A stretch of 17,731 nucleotides of DNA from Cytophagales bacterium (GCA_025360395.1 JANYCH010000198.1:1-17731); one strand, 5' to 3'; counted from the stretch's first letter, positions 7,957 to 14,687 are shown. The notes: a model not told the origin generated them from the sequence alone. Numbers and translations are program-made.

Positions 7957-8361
7957 TTAATCCTTACCTTGCAGCATTGCTTCTGATAAAATATAATATC
8001 CTGATTTCCAAGCGTTTTCCAAATCATCATTTCATTTTTCACCCATTCCCTGGGCCAGGGTCCAAAGCAAACATTCACCTACTATTTGGTAATGTTTAGG
8101 TGTAGCACCATACCCTCTATGCTTTTCTCCCAGTTCTTTTACATCCGCAGCTATTTCTCTTAGTTTGTCAAGGTTCACCACAACATACGAAATCATGTCT
8201 ACCAACTTTTTTTCCTGTAAAGAAATGTCGTTTTTAAACATTGGCCTTAATTCCGGCGCAATTTCAAATAGCCTTTTATAAAATAAATGACCTGTTGATT
8301 CTGCAATCAGGATCAAAGAAGCCCATGAACTTTTAACTAATTTAATTTGATCTGAAGTCAT
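7957..8361 (-). pseudogene. Single-domain globin interrupted by an in-frame TGA
   Basis: A bacterial hemoglobin-type globin starting at ATG 8361. The heme pocket looks intact: Tyr28 (B10) in FYKRLFE, Phe42 (CD1) in ELRPMFKND, Gln49 (E7) in SLQEKKL, and proximal His81 (F8) in LGEKHRGYG. Translation stops at a TGA (8032-8034) after GMGEK, giving 109 residues. Reading on in the same frame gives NDDLENAWKSGYYILSEAML then a TAA at 7957-7959, which is the expected globin H helix, and Trp (TGG) is what related globins have at the stop position. The full frame is 134 codons, normal for the family. TGA is used as a true stop by four other genes here, so recoding is unlikely. A recent nonsense mutation, a sequence error, or a truncated but functional product are the options. 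Globins of this type bind O2 or NO. Confidence 0.8.
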
Positions 8362-8650
8362 TAAATATTAAATACCTTTTGATTAAATTTTTGCATATTA
8401 AATCCAGTTATTACAGACAAATAAAATGCTATAATGGAAACCATAATAGCATATTATGTAAAGGTAAAATATCAAACCAGTATCATAGCACTGTAATTAA
8501 AAGTTTACAATTAATTATATAATAAGGATTAACAGAAATATAAATCCAATTCTCATAATTCTTCCAAAGCACCACTGCTTACAACACCATTTTTTTTATG
8601 GTTATTTTTAGGAAACAAATTATAAAAATTGCTTATTTGGAATACTGATA
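8362..8650. promoter_or_regulatory. Divergent control region between globin and ECF sigma factor
   Basis: 289 bp of very AT-rich DNA between two divergent starts. I see no exact TAnnTTTG element on either strand. It contains an imperfect palindrome at 8426-8452 (listed separately) and a smaller inverted repeat TGTAA-N8-TTACA at 8492-8509. Both promoters presumably lie here; the sigma gene may be transcribed by its own sigma factor, which would explain the lack of a primary-sigma consensus. Confidence 0.45.
8426..8452. repeat. Imperfect palindrome, candidate operator
   Basis: ATGCTATAATGG (8426-8437), AAA spacer, CCATAATAGCAT (8441-8452): 12-bp arms with a single A/A mismatch. It lies about 65 bp upstream of the globin start. 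No T-run follows on either strand, so it does not look like a terminator; a binding site for a dimeric regulator is the simplest reading. Confidence 0.45.
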
Positions 8651-9202
8651 GTGTTTTTATTGTTAGAAGCGGAATTAATATCAAAAGTAAAAAAAGGTGA
8701 TGCTTTGGCTCAAAAGCAGTTATACCAATTACTAGCCCCTTCCTTGTTTGCCACCTGTCTACGCTACACAAAGTCTAAATATGAGGCGGAAGATTTTTTA
8801 CAAGACTCTTTTGTAAAAATCTATCAAAATATCAATAGTTTCAGAGCAGATGGCCCAATTGCTGCCTGGGCACGTAGAATAACAGTAAATACTGTAATTG
8901 AGGAGTTTAAAAAACGTGATTTACTCAGAGAAAGCCATGATTTACAAACTCACGGCAACCATTTGGCAGATAATACTGTCAATGTAATATCAGACTTATC
9001 GGTACAGGAATTAAGGAATCTGATAAATAAGCTGCCCAATGGAAAAAAGGTAGTTTTTAACCTTTATGTATTGGATGGATATAACCATAAAGAAATTGCT
9101 GAATTATTAAATATTACGGAAGGAACATCAAAATCTCAATTAGCTAAAGCAAAGGAATTGTTGGCAGAAATGCACAAGACACAAAACGAGCATGTCGGAT
9201 AA
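8651..9202 (+). CDS. ECF-type RNA polymerase sigma factor
   Basis: A sigma-70-family extracytoplasmic-function factor of about 183 residues. Region 2 spans roughly residues 5-85: KVKKGDALAQKQLYQLL, then EAEDFLQDSFVKIYQNI (2.1-2.2) and IAAWARRITVNTVIEEFKKR (2.3-2.4, promoter melting and -10 recognition). Region 4 spans about 120-178: LRNLINKLPNGKKVVFNLYVLDGYNHKEIAELLNI is trimmed here to its key parts LPNGKKVVFNLYVLDG and HKEIAELLNI, followed by EGTSKSQLAKAKELL, the -35-binding helix-turn-helix. The frame has no upstream ATG; GTG 8651 is taken, and TTG 8660 (MLEAELISKVKKGD) is equally plausible. It overlaps the next gene by 11 nt, typical for a sigma/anti-sigma pair. Its targets are not shown by the sequence, but the adjacent T9SS genes are natural candidates. 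Confidence 0.9.
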   Translation: MFLLLEAELISKVKKGDALAQKQLYQLLAPSLFATCLRYTKSKYEAEDFLQDSFVKIYQNINSFRADGPIAAWARRITVNTVIEEFKKRDLLRESHDLQTHGNHLADNTVNVISDLSVQELRNLINKLPNGKKVVFNLYVLDGYNHKEIAELLNITEGTSKSQLAKAKELLAEMHKTQNEHVG

Positions 9203-9797
9203 ATTACCCGAAAATATTGATCAGATAGAGGATTTTTACAAATTCTCATTCAACGATGAAGCTGAAACCCCTTCCACGGAGTTATGGGGTAAAATAGAAT
9301 CGCATATCATAACCTCGTCTACTCAAAATACGAATTATTTCTGGAAGAATGGAATTTTGCGTTTGTCAATAGAAGTTCTGGTCCTAATGTCTATTTTGTA
9401 CTATTTGCAAAACCCCCAAATCATTTCTGAAAATAAGGAAGTAACTCCTCCGGTAAGCAAAGAAATCCGACCTTCCAATCCACAACTTGAGGATTTGGAC
9501 AGAAATATGGAGCAAGAGGAAGTTCATACAGTAAAAGCAAACCAGCCAGATTCTAAAATTCGTAACGAAAAGGTTAAATCTAATCCCGACTTTAATCCTG
9601 TTGTAAAAGAAGAAATTGTCGCTGAGCCAGAAAAGAAAAATATTACTGAACCAATACCAGTAGCAGAACCTCTTCCCTCCCCAGAACCAAAAATTGAAAT
9701 TCCTGTTAAAGAAGAACCTCAGGATTTATACAGTAAGCTGAAGAAAAAGCACGTTGTAGACAGTTCAAAATCGTTATTCATCGAAAAGAAGAAATAG
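9192..9797 (+). CDS. Anti-sigma-like single-pass membrane protein
   Basis: A 201-residue protein translationally coupled to the sigma factor (11-nt overlap). The N-terminal ~45 residues are cytosolic and resemble the short segment seen in Bacteroidota proteins encoded after ECF sigma genes (IDQIEDFYKFSFNDEAETPS, then ELWGKIESHI). One membrane segment follows at about 53-73 (ILRLSIEVLVLMSILYYL). The rest, 75-201, is a low-complexity Pro/Glu/Lys-rich periplasmic stalk (for example AEPLPSPEPKIEIPVKEEP) ending in a basic tail, FIEKKK. Related proteins often continue into an outer-membrane barrel; this one does not. Anti-sigma function is inferred from position and architecture. Its last 24 bp overlap the 3' end of the convergent TPR-PD40 gene. 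Confidence 0.6.
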   Translation: MSDKLPENIDQIEDFYKFSFNDEAETPSTELWGKIESHIITSSTQNTNYFWKNGILRLSIEVLVLMSILYYLQNPQIISENKEVTPPVSKEIRPSNPQLEDLDRNMEQEEVHTVKANQPDSKIRNEKVKSNPDFNPVVKEEIVAEPEKKNITEPIPVAEPLPSPEPKIEIPVKEEPQDLYSKLKKKHVVDSSKSLFIEKKK

Positions 9798-11024
9798 CTT
9801 TCCAGAAACTTCATATATATCCTCCCTTCCCAGCCCACCTAAACGGTTGCTGCTAAAATAAGCCCGTTTTAAACCTTTGTGCATTACAAAACCCGTTTCA
9901 TCATTTGAAGAGTTGACTGGTGCGCGGAGGTTTTGCAAACTAAGCCAGTCACCGTTTTGTTGTTTGGCCACAAATACATCAAAACCACCCATTCCTTCAG
10001 GTCGGTCCGAGCAGAGGAAAAGTCGTCCCTGGCTATCATAAAAAGGTGAAATATCATTGTAAGGGGAGTTTACGACTGGGCCCAGATTAATAGGCTCTGA
10101 CCAAATGTTTTCTACCCTGATAGAAACATAAATATCATTTCCACCATACCCTCCAGGCATTTTTGAAGAAAAGAAAAACAGCTTTTGCTCTTTGTCCATA
10201 CAGGGGTGAATAAAGGAATATAAACTGTCGTTAAGTATAAATAACTTCCTCGGTACTATTGATTTTCTTTTCAGATCTTCCAGGTAAAGTTTACTTCTCA
10301 ATACATTGTCGCGGTCTCTTTGAACCTTGGTGTAATAAACAAGCATACTGTCTTCTACAAAGCATGCTGAACCAGCATGGTACCGGTCTGTTGACAAAGC
10401 GGTATATAGAATAGGATGTTTCAAGGTAGAATCTTCATTGTATTCTGAGAGATAAGCACTTTGGTATGGGAGCCCATCTACACCTGCCCTTTTTTCAATT
10501 ATGACAGATTCCCTGTTCGACAAAAAATATAAACCCTGCATATGAAGACTGGGACAGGTCTCCGAATATTCGGTATTGAGTTTTTTTAAATTAGTAACCT
10601 TAACGGGTTTGGTTTTTTTCGTCCATAGTATAGAAGAGTCACAATGAAGCACCAGGTTTTGCAGCTGAATATTTTTTTGTAGAAGGGCCCATTTCTTTGC
10701 CTCAGAATATTTACCTTGTTGCTTTTGGGTATTAAAATAATAAACCAGAAGACTGTCCTTTAAAAGTTTTTTTTGCTCCAGGTATTGGAAGGATCTGGAA
10801 GCATTTTGCAACTGCCTTGTGTAATAATAACTTAATGCGAGGTATGAAATAAGCGTATCATTGGCTGGATTACGCCTAATCGCTTTTTTTAAATGAGGTA
10901 TTGCAGCCAGATAAGATTTTTTATTAAAATAAATCTTTCCAAGGTTAGGATGATATTCCCTTATCTGACCAGCAACAGAAATACTAAAACTGATAAAAAA
11001 TAAAAAACTGAAATAAATTCTCAC
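9774..11024 (-). CDS. TPR and PD40 (WD40-like) repeat periplasmic protein, T9SS-associated
   Basis: An exported protein of 416 residues with signal peptide MRIYFSFLFFISFSISVAGQ. Residues about 24-115 are TPR-like helices (YLAAIPHLKKAIRRNPAND). Residues 140-405 form a beta-propeller with PD40 motifs: FFSSKMPGGYGGNDIYV (284-300), LFLCSDRPEGMGGFDVFVA (335-353), and AYFSSNRLGGLGREDIYEV (387-405). This is the N-terminal architecture of PorE-type proteins of the type IX system, but the carboxypeptidase-regulatory-like and peptidoglycan-binding OmpA domains that follow there are absent, so it probably is not a peptidoglycan anchor by itself. The start is GTG at 11024, overlapping the stop of the PorP/SprF gene in a GTGA, so it is translationally coupled. 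A role as a periplasmic partner of the PorP/SprF protein is inferred. Confidence 0.78.
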   Translation of the reverse strand: MRIYFSFLFFISFSISVAGQIREYHPNLGKIYFNKKSYLAAIPHLKKAIRRNPANDTLISYLALSYYYTRQLQNASRSFQYLEQKKLLKDSLLVYYFNTQKQQGKYSEAKKWALLQKNIQLQNLVLHCDSSILWTKKTKPVKVTNLKKLNTEYSETCPSLHMQGLYFLSNRESVIIEKRAGVDGLPYQSAYLSEYNEDSTLKHPILYTALSTDRYHAGSACFVEDSMLVYYTKVQRDRDNVLRSKLYLEDLKRKSIVPRKLFILNDSLYSFIHPCMDKEQKLFFFSSKMPGGYGGNDIYVSIRVENIWSEPINLGPVVNSPYNDISPFYDSQGRLFLCSDRPEGMGGFDVFVAKQQNGDWLSLQNLRAPVNSSNDETGFVMHKGLKRAYFSSNRLGGLGREDIYEVSGKLFLLFDE

Positions 11025-11974
11025 AGGTTATAAGGTGAAATTTCTTCAGGCTTTTGTTTTTGCTTTTTTACGCTTTTGGGCTTGTCAAAACGCATATTAA
11101 GCGTTATTTCATGTGTGTTATTGAGATACTTGTTAAGAGGGGAAAAATTTATATCATAGCTATAACCAAGGCAAACATTTTCAAGGCTGGCAGATAGTTT
11201 ATCTAATTTTAACCCCATAATGACGGCTGCGCTTTTATTGCTTTTCATATTGGCACCAAAAAACAATTCCCTTTTGTAATTAGCTATAAATGAAATCGAA
11301 GCAAAAGCATTAAAATTTAAAATGTAGTTGGCTAACAAAGCACTTTCAAGTTCCAATGAATTTCCTAAAGTCCAGGTTTTTGAAGTGGTTAAAATGAAAT
11401 TTTTAGATATAAATGCCTTTGATGCTTCTATATTAAATGAATTATCAGGGTGGCTGATGAGACCTAAAGATGAAAACCCAAGGCTAAACTTATTTTGAGC
11501 ATAAAAAAGTCCGACTCCAAGATCAGGATAAAGGGCATTTTGTTTTGAGCTCAATAATATATCGTCTTCATCTAAAATCGCAAGTTTAGATGAATTAAAC
11601 TGGTATTGCTGGAATCCTGCATTCATTCCAAATGCCAATCTCCCCTTTCCAAAATTAATTTTATAAGAATACATAATGTGGCCTTCCCAATTGTTATTTG
11701 CCACAATGCTTTGTTGACCAATTCTTATACCAATACCCATTCTGTCATAATTTATAGGCATATCTGCTATTAAAACATTCCCTTGTGGGGCTGCAGGGAA
11801 AGATGTCCACTCCTTGCGAACGAACAAAGTTGCGTTGACAGTATTATCCATACCGGCTGCAGCTGGGTTATACAAGGCTTTATTTAATTGAAACTGGGAA
11901 AAATGAATGAACGATTGCCCGCCGGCCGCCACCTGGACTAAAATAGAAAGCAGTAAGGAAATAGCTAATTTCAT
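11021..11974 (-). CDS. PorP/SprF family type IX secretion outer-membrane protein
   Basis: A 317-residue exported beta-barrel protein. A signal peptide (MKLAISLLLSILVQVAAGGQ) is followed by the family's opening signature FSQFQLNKALYNPAAAGMDNTVNATLFVRKEW, best seen in QFQLNKALYNPAAAG, and then alternating barrel strands (HIMYSYKINFGKGRLAFGMN, YPDLGVGLFYAQNKFSLGFS, CLGYSYDINFSP). The penultimate strand region ends with a basic, probably periplasmic, tail (KPKSVKKQKQKPEE). SprF of Flavobacterium is needed for secretion of the adhesin SprB, which carries a type B sorting domain, and PorP of Porphyromonas is a T9SS component; paralogues usually sit beside the type B proteins they serve. Here the upstream gene encodes just such a protein and overlaps in an ATGA. 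The stop TGA overlaps the GTG of the next gene. Confidence 0.88.
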   Translation of the reverse strand: MKLAISLLLSILVQVAAGGQSFIHFSQFQLNKALYNPAAAGMDNTVNATLFVRKEWTSFPAAPQGNVLIADMPINYDRMGIGIRIGQQSIVANNNWEGHIMYSYKINFGKGRLAFGMNAGFQQYQFNSSKLAILDEDDILLSSKQNALYPDLGVGLFYAQNKFSLGFSSLGLISHPDNSFNIEASKAFISKNFILTTSKTWTLGNSLELESALLANYILNFNAFASISFIANYKRELFFGANMKSNKSAAVIMGLKLDKLSASLENVCLGYSYDINFSPLNKYLNNTHEITLNMRFDKPKSVKKQKQKPEEISPYNL

Positions 11975-12462
11975 CTGGTAAGGACTAATCCACCTTTTAA
12001 TTCCAGGTTTTTATTGGCTGTAAAAATGTAAAAATAATTATCAGATGGAAGAGAGCCACCATCCCAGGAATTATCGTAAGACTTCATTTTGTAAACAAGT
12101 GTTCCTTCTTTGTCGAAAATAATTAATTCGTTATCAGGATACTGTGATAAACCTCTGATGTATAAAGTTTCATTTTTCCCGTCGTTGTTTGGAGAAACAA
12201 ATTCAAAAACCTTTAAGGCATCATCAATAATTACAGGTTTAGGAATTACCTGGTTATTGCTTTTCCTGAAAGGTTGCAAAAACCCTTCGCTCAAAATATT
12301 ACCATATGATGAAATAAATGAAGTCGAAACTTCACCAATGACAAAATCAGTATAGATACCATTACCACTTAAATAACCTCCAGAACAAGAAATTACTTTA
12401 AGGTCATTCTGGGCTTTTAAAGTTAGTGCTAATAGCAGGAAAATTAAATTTAGAGGCCTCAT
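11971..12462 (-). CDS. Minimal secreted protein with type B (CHU_C) T9SS sorting domain
   Basis: A 163-residue exported protein. The ATG at 12462 is chosen over the TTG at 12489: it starts a clean signal peptide (MRPLNLIFLLLALTLKAQ), and a -7-like element lies just upstream. Residues 21-64 are a small module, LKVISCSGGYLSGNG to GEVSTSFISSYGNILSEGFL, common in secreted Bacteroidota proteins. Residues 85-163 form the gliding-motility-associated C-terminal domain: VFEFVSPNNDGKNETLYIRG, YPDNELIIFDKEGTLVY, YDNSWDGGSLPSDNYFYIF, and final GGLVLTR. This domain directs export by the type IX system and usually comes with a PorP/SprF partner, which is the next gene (ATGA overlap). Apart from module and sorting domain there is nearly nothing, so its cargo role is unclear. 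It may be a small surface or adaptor protein. Confidence 0.82.
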   Translation of the reverse strand: MRPLNLIFLLLALTLKAQNDLKVISCSGGYLSGNGIYTDFVIGEVSTSFISSYGNILSEGFLQPFRKSNNQVIPKPVIIDDALKVFEFVSPNNDGKNETLYIRGLSQYPDNELIIFDKEGTLVYKMKSYDNSWDGGSLPSDNYFYIFTANKNLELKGGLVLTR

Positions 12463-12477
12463 TAAATATACTGATTC

Positions 12478-12485
12478 CAAAAATA
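12478..12485 (-). promoter_or_regulatory. Candidate -7 element (TAnnTTTG) of the T9SS operon
   Basis: The minus strand reads TATTTTTG, an exact match to the Bacteroidota -7 consensus, 15 bp before the ATG at 12462. It supports that start. No clear -33 element is seen. Confidence 0.45.
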
Positions 12486-12510
12486 CCAATTCATCCCATA
12501 TTTTCTGATT

Positions 12511-12518
12511 TATATTTC
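12511..12518 (+). promoter_or_regulatory. Possible -7 element (one mismatch) for the type A protein gene
   Basis: TATATTTC differs from TAnnTTTG at the last base. It lies 69 bp before the ATG at 12588 in a 125-bp divergent intergenic region. Weak evidence. Confidence 0.25.
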
Positions 12519-12587
12519 GTTAATTTTCAAAAGACGGCAACCTTTTCAAACAACTTCTCATCATAATTAAAATCAATTTATATAATT

Positions 12588-13058
12588 ATGAAATACAAAT
12601 TTATGTCAGTTTCTCTGGCCATTGGTATTTTAAGCCTCTGCAAGGCGGGTGTTCCCGATCTTCAGGTGGTAAATACCAGTGGCGGAAACATCAAATCCAA
12701 TTCATTTTCAATCGATTATTCGGTAGGAGAAGCTGTAATTGGTAGTGCCAATTTAAGCACTATCGGATTTTTACAGCTAGCACCTAAAAACTCTCTACTA
12801 GCCCTGGAAAATTCTTCTTTTAGCTCTGGCGGAATGGCATTATATCCAAACCCCTCCTCTGATAAGGTTTATTGGAACGATAATAGCCACGAAGTAAAAA
12901 AGGCCACTATATTTGCTTATTCAGGTGCGAAAGTCTATGAAGAGAATGTTGTTAACCAGGAACTAAACATCAGTAATTTAAGCCCTGGAATTTATTATGT
13001 CGAATTTTCAGGCAATTCAAACCAAATTCTAAAAACTTTTAAAATCGTTAAAAATTAA
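12588..13058 (+). CDS. Minimal secreted protein with type A T9SS sorting domain
   Basis: A 156-residue exported protein with an N-terminal signal sequence (MKYKFMSVSLAIGILSLCKA). Residues 25-66 are the same kind of small module as in the divergent type B protein: LQVVNTSGGNIKSNSFSIDY, then SVGEAVIGSANLSTIGFLQL. The C-terminal ~72 residues are a type A T9SS sorting domain: ALYPNPSSDKVYW, a central ATIFAYSGAKVYEEN strand pair, the LNISNLSPGIYYVEFSG turn, and the basic end LKTFKIVKN. Family knowledge: type A domains take cargo to the type IX translocon, are cleaved, and the cargo is released or attached to surface lipopolysaccharide. With only the small module as cargo, the mature product would be under about 65 residues. 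The repeat-protein gene follows 21 bp later, so the two likely share a transcript. Confidence 0.82.
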   Translation: MKYKFMSVSLAIGILSLCKAGVPDLQVVNTSGGNIKSNSFSIDYSVGEAVIGSANLSTIGFLQLAPKNSLLALENSSFSSGGMALYPNPSSDKVYWNDNSHEVKKATIFAYSGAKVYEENVVNQELNISNLSPGIYYVEFSGNSNQILKTFKIVKN

Positions 13059-13079
13059 TCTACCTACCATTCTATTATT

Positions 13080-14687
13080 ATGAAAAATTTTATTTTAGTA
13101 CTTTTACTTTCATTCAATTTCGTATATGCCCAAGTCCCTCAGGCATTTAATTATCAGGCAATAGCCCGGGATGGTTCTGGCAACCCTTTGGTAAGCAAAC
13201 CTATTAAAGTTAAACTAAGTATTTTATCAGAAACTGGAGGAGTTCAGTCTGTCTTATATTCTGAAACCCACTCTATCACAACAAATGCATTTGGTCTATT
13301 TGTTTTGCCTGCCGGAAAAGGAACGGTTGTAACCGGGACATTTGCCACCATTGCATGGTCAGACAATACTAAAAAACTTCTTAAATCTGAAATCGATCCT
13401 GATGGTAATGGTTACAGTTTAGTTGGAACTTCAGATTTACAATCTGTTCCATTTGCATTAAGCGCAAAAACTGTTGAAACGGAAAATCAAAAATTAACTC
13501 TAACTGGAAACAACTTGGCAATTTCTCAGGGAAATTCAGTGGACTTAACTGCTTTTTCAAGCTTATGGACAAAAAATCAAGTTGGTATTAATTACAATCA
13601 AGGCCATGTTGGAATTGGAACAAGCTCTCCTGCAACACTATTGGAAATTTCCGGGAACTTTACTGGAATTGAAAGAACTCAGTTAGCATTAAATAACACA
13701 AGCACAGACCAAGATGCTGTTGCAGGGATGGGCTTAGGTGTAGGACCAACTAATCAAGCCGGGTTGCAACTGTTTAGCGATACATATTTTCCTTCAACTT
13801 TGCCCTTTTGGAATGGCAGAATGCATGTAACTACCAATTCTAAGAACGGAATTTTATTTAATGTAACTGGAAATAATACTACAGCAAACATAGAATTTGC
13901 TAATGGGCCTGTAAGTGGTCAGGAAATTCCTGTCAGAATGATAGTTGGCTACAATGGAAATGTCGGAATTGGAACTAAAACACCTACTCAAAAACTTGAT
14001 GTAAGTGGAAAAGTAAGGATCCAGGATCTAGCTCTTGATAATACGGCTGCGAAAGTTCTTGTTGCAGATGCAACTGGAGTTTTGGGTTATAAAGATGTAA
14101 ATAGTATCAGTGGAAGCCAGTGGGATAATAACTCTGTAGGAATTAACTTTAGTAAAGGACATGTTGGAATTGGAACAAGCTCGCCTATTACTCCATTAGA
14201 GATTAAAGGATACTATACAGGTTTAGATAGAACCCAGATAGCAATTAGTAATACTAGCACTGATCAAGATGCTGTTGCCGGGATTGGGGTTGGAGTTGGG
14301 CCTACTTATAATGGAGGCTTCCAGGTTTTTAGCGATACGTACTTTCCTTCTACATTACCTTTTTGGAGTGGTAGATTGCTTGTAAGTACAAATTCTAAAA
14401 ATGGTATATTACTAAATGCTACTGGTGGTACTTCTACTACAAATATAGAATTTGCCGTAGGTCCAATAGTTAATCAGGAAACACCAGTTAGAATGTTGGT
14501 AGGCTACAATGGAAATGTAGGTATTGGAACTAAAACACCAAAATCCTTATTACATGTTGCTTCAGGAGATGTATACCTTGACGATGCTACCAAAGGTATT
14601 ATTATGAAGTCTGCAAATGGACAGTGCTGGAAAGTATCTGTTGGTAATACAGGTACATTAACAAGTGCTACAGTAATTTGCCCATAA
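13080..14687 (+). CDS. Large exported repeat protein with duplicated VGIGT-type units
   Basis: A 535-residue exported protein, signal peptide MKNFILVLLLSFNFVYAQ. Residues about 19-140 are an N-terminal domain common in Bacteroidota surface proteins: VPQAFNYQAIARDGSGNPLV, ETHSITTNAFGLFVLPAGKG, and DLQSVPFALSAKT. Residues 168-302 and 353-487 are two copies of a 135-residue unit, each opening with VGIN...GHVGIGTSSP and closing with YNGNVGIGTKTP; by my count 99 of 135 positions are identical. Each unit contains the rigid core FSDTYFPSTLPFW and NTSTDQDAVAG. The C-terminus is GIIMKSANGQCWKVSVGNTG, ending in VICP. VGIGT...P repeats occur in tail-fibre-like and endosialidase-chaperone proteins, but no endosialidase chaperone domain is present, and I see no T9SS sorting domain. 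Function unknown; surface fibre or adhesin is possible. Confidence 0.75.
   Translation: MKNFILVLLLSFNFVYAQVPQAFNYQAIARDGSGNPLVSKPIKVKLSILSETGGVQSVLYSETHSITTNAFGLFVLPAGKGTVVTGTFATIAWSDNTKKLLKSEIDPDGNGYSLVGTSDLQSVPFALSAKTVETENQKLTLTGNNLAISQGNSVDLTAFSSLWTKNQVGINYNQGHVGIGTSSPATLLEISGNFTGIERTQLALNNTSTDQDAVAGMGLGVGPTNQAGLQLFSDTYFPSTLPFWNGRMHVTTNSKNGILFNVTGNNTTANIEFANGPVSGQEIPVRMIVGYNGNVGIGTKTPTQKLDVSGKVRIQDLALDNTAAKVLVADATGVLGYKDVNSISGSQWDNNSVGINFSKGHVGIGTSSPITPLEIKGYYTGLDRTQIAISNTSTDQDAVAGIGVGVGPTYNGGFQVFSDTYFPSTLPFWSGRLLVSTNSKNGILLNATGGTSTTNIEFAVGPIVNQETPVRMLVGYNGNVGIGTKTPKSLLHVASGDVYLDDATKGIIMKSANGQCWKVSVGNTGTLTSATVICP
13581..13985 (+). repeat. Internal protein-coding repeat, copy 1 (135 codons)
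   Basis: First copy of the duplicated unit of the exported repeat protein, residues 168-302. It aligns without gaps to copy 2 (14136-14540) over exactly 135 codons, with many synonymous differences, so it is an old duplication. Confidence 0.85.
14136..14540 (+). repeat. Internal protein-coding repeat, copy 2 (135 codons)
   Basis: Second copy, residues 353-487, starting 555 bp after copy 1. The linker between copies (TQKLDVSGKVRIQDLALDNT and what follows) is not repeated after copy 2. Confidence 0.85.

Noticed and set aside
8032..8034. TGA reassigned to tryptophan in this genome
   Set aside because: TGA is the natural stop of at least four other genes in the window (ending at 678, 4825, 11021 and 11971), and Trp is encoded by TGG elsewhere, including a few codons further on in the same globin frame.
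12110..12355. Plus-strand frame inside the type B sorted protein gene
   Set aside because: The minus-strand reading is a clear CHU_C domain; the opposite frame has no recognisable content.
12463..12489. TTG at 12489 as start of the type B sorted protein
   Set aside because: The extra nine residues precede a good signal peptide that starts at ATG 12462, and a consensus -7 element (12478-12485) lies inside that extension.
13080..14687. Phage tail fibre or prophage remnant
   Set aside because: VGIGT...P repeats resemble tail-fibre proteins, but the protein has a signal peptide and a Bacteroidota surface-protein N-terminus, no endosialidase chaperone domain, and no phage genes nearby.
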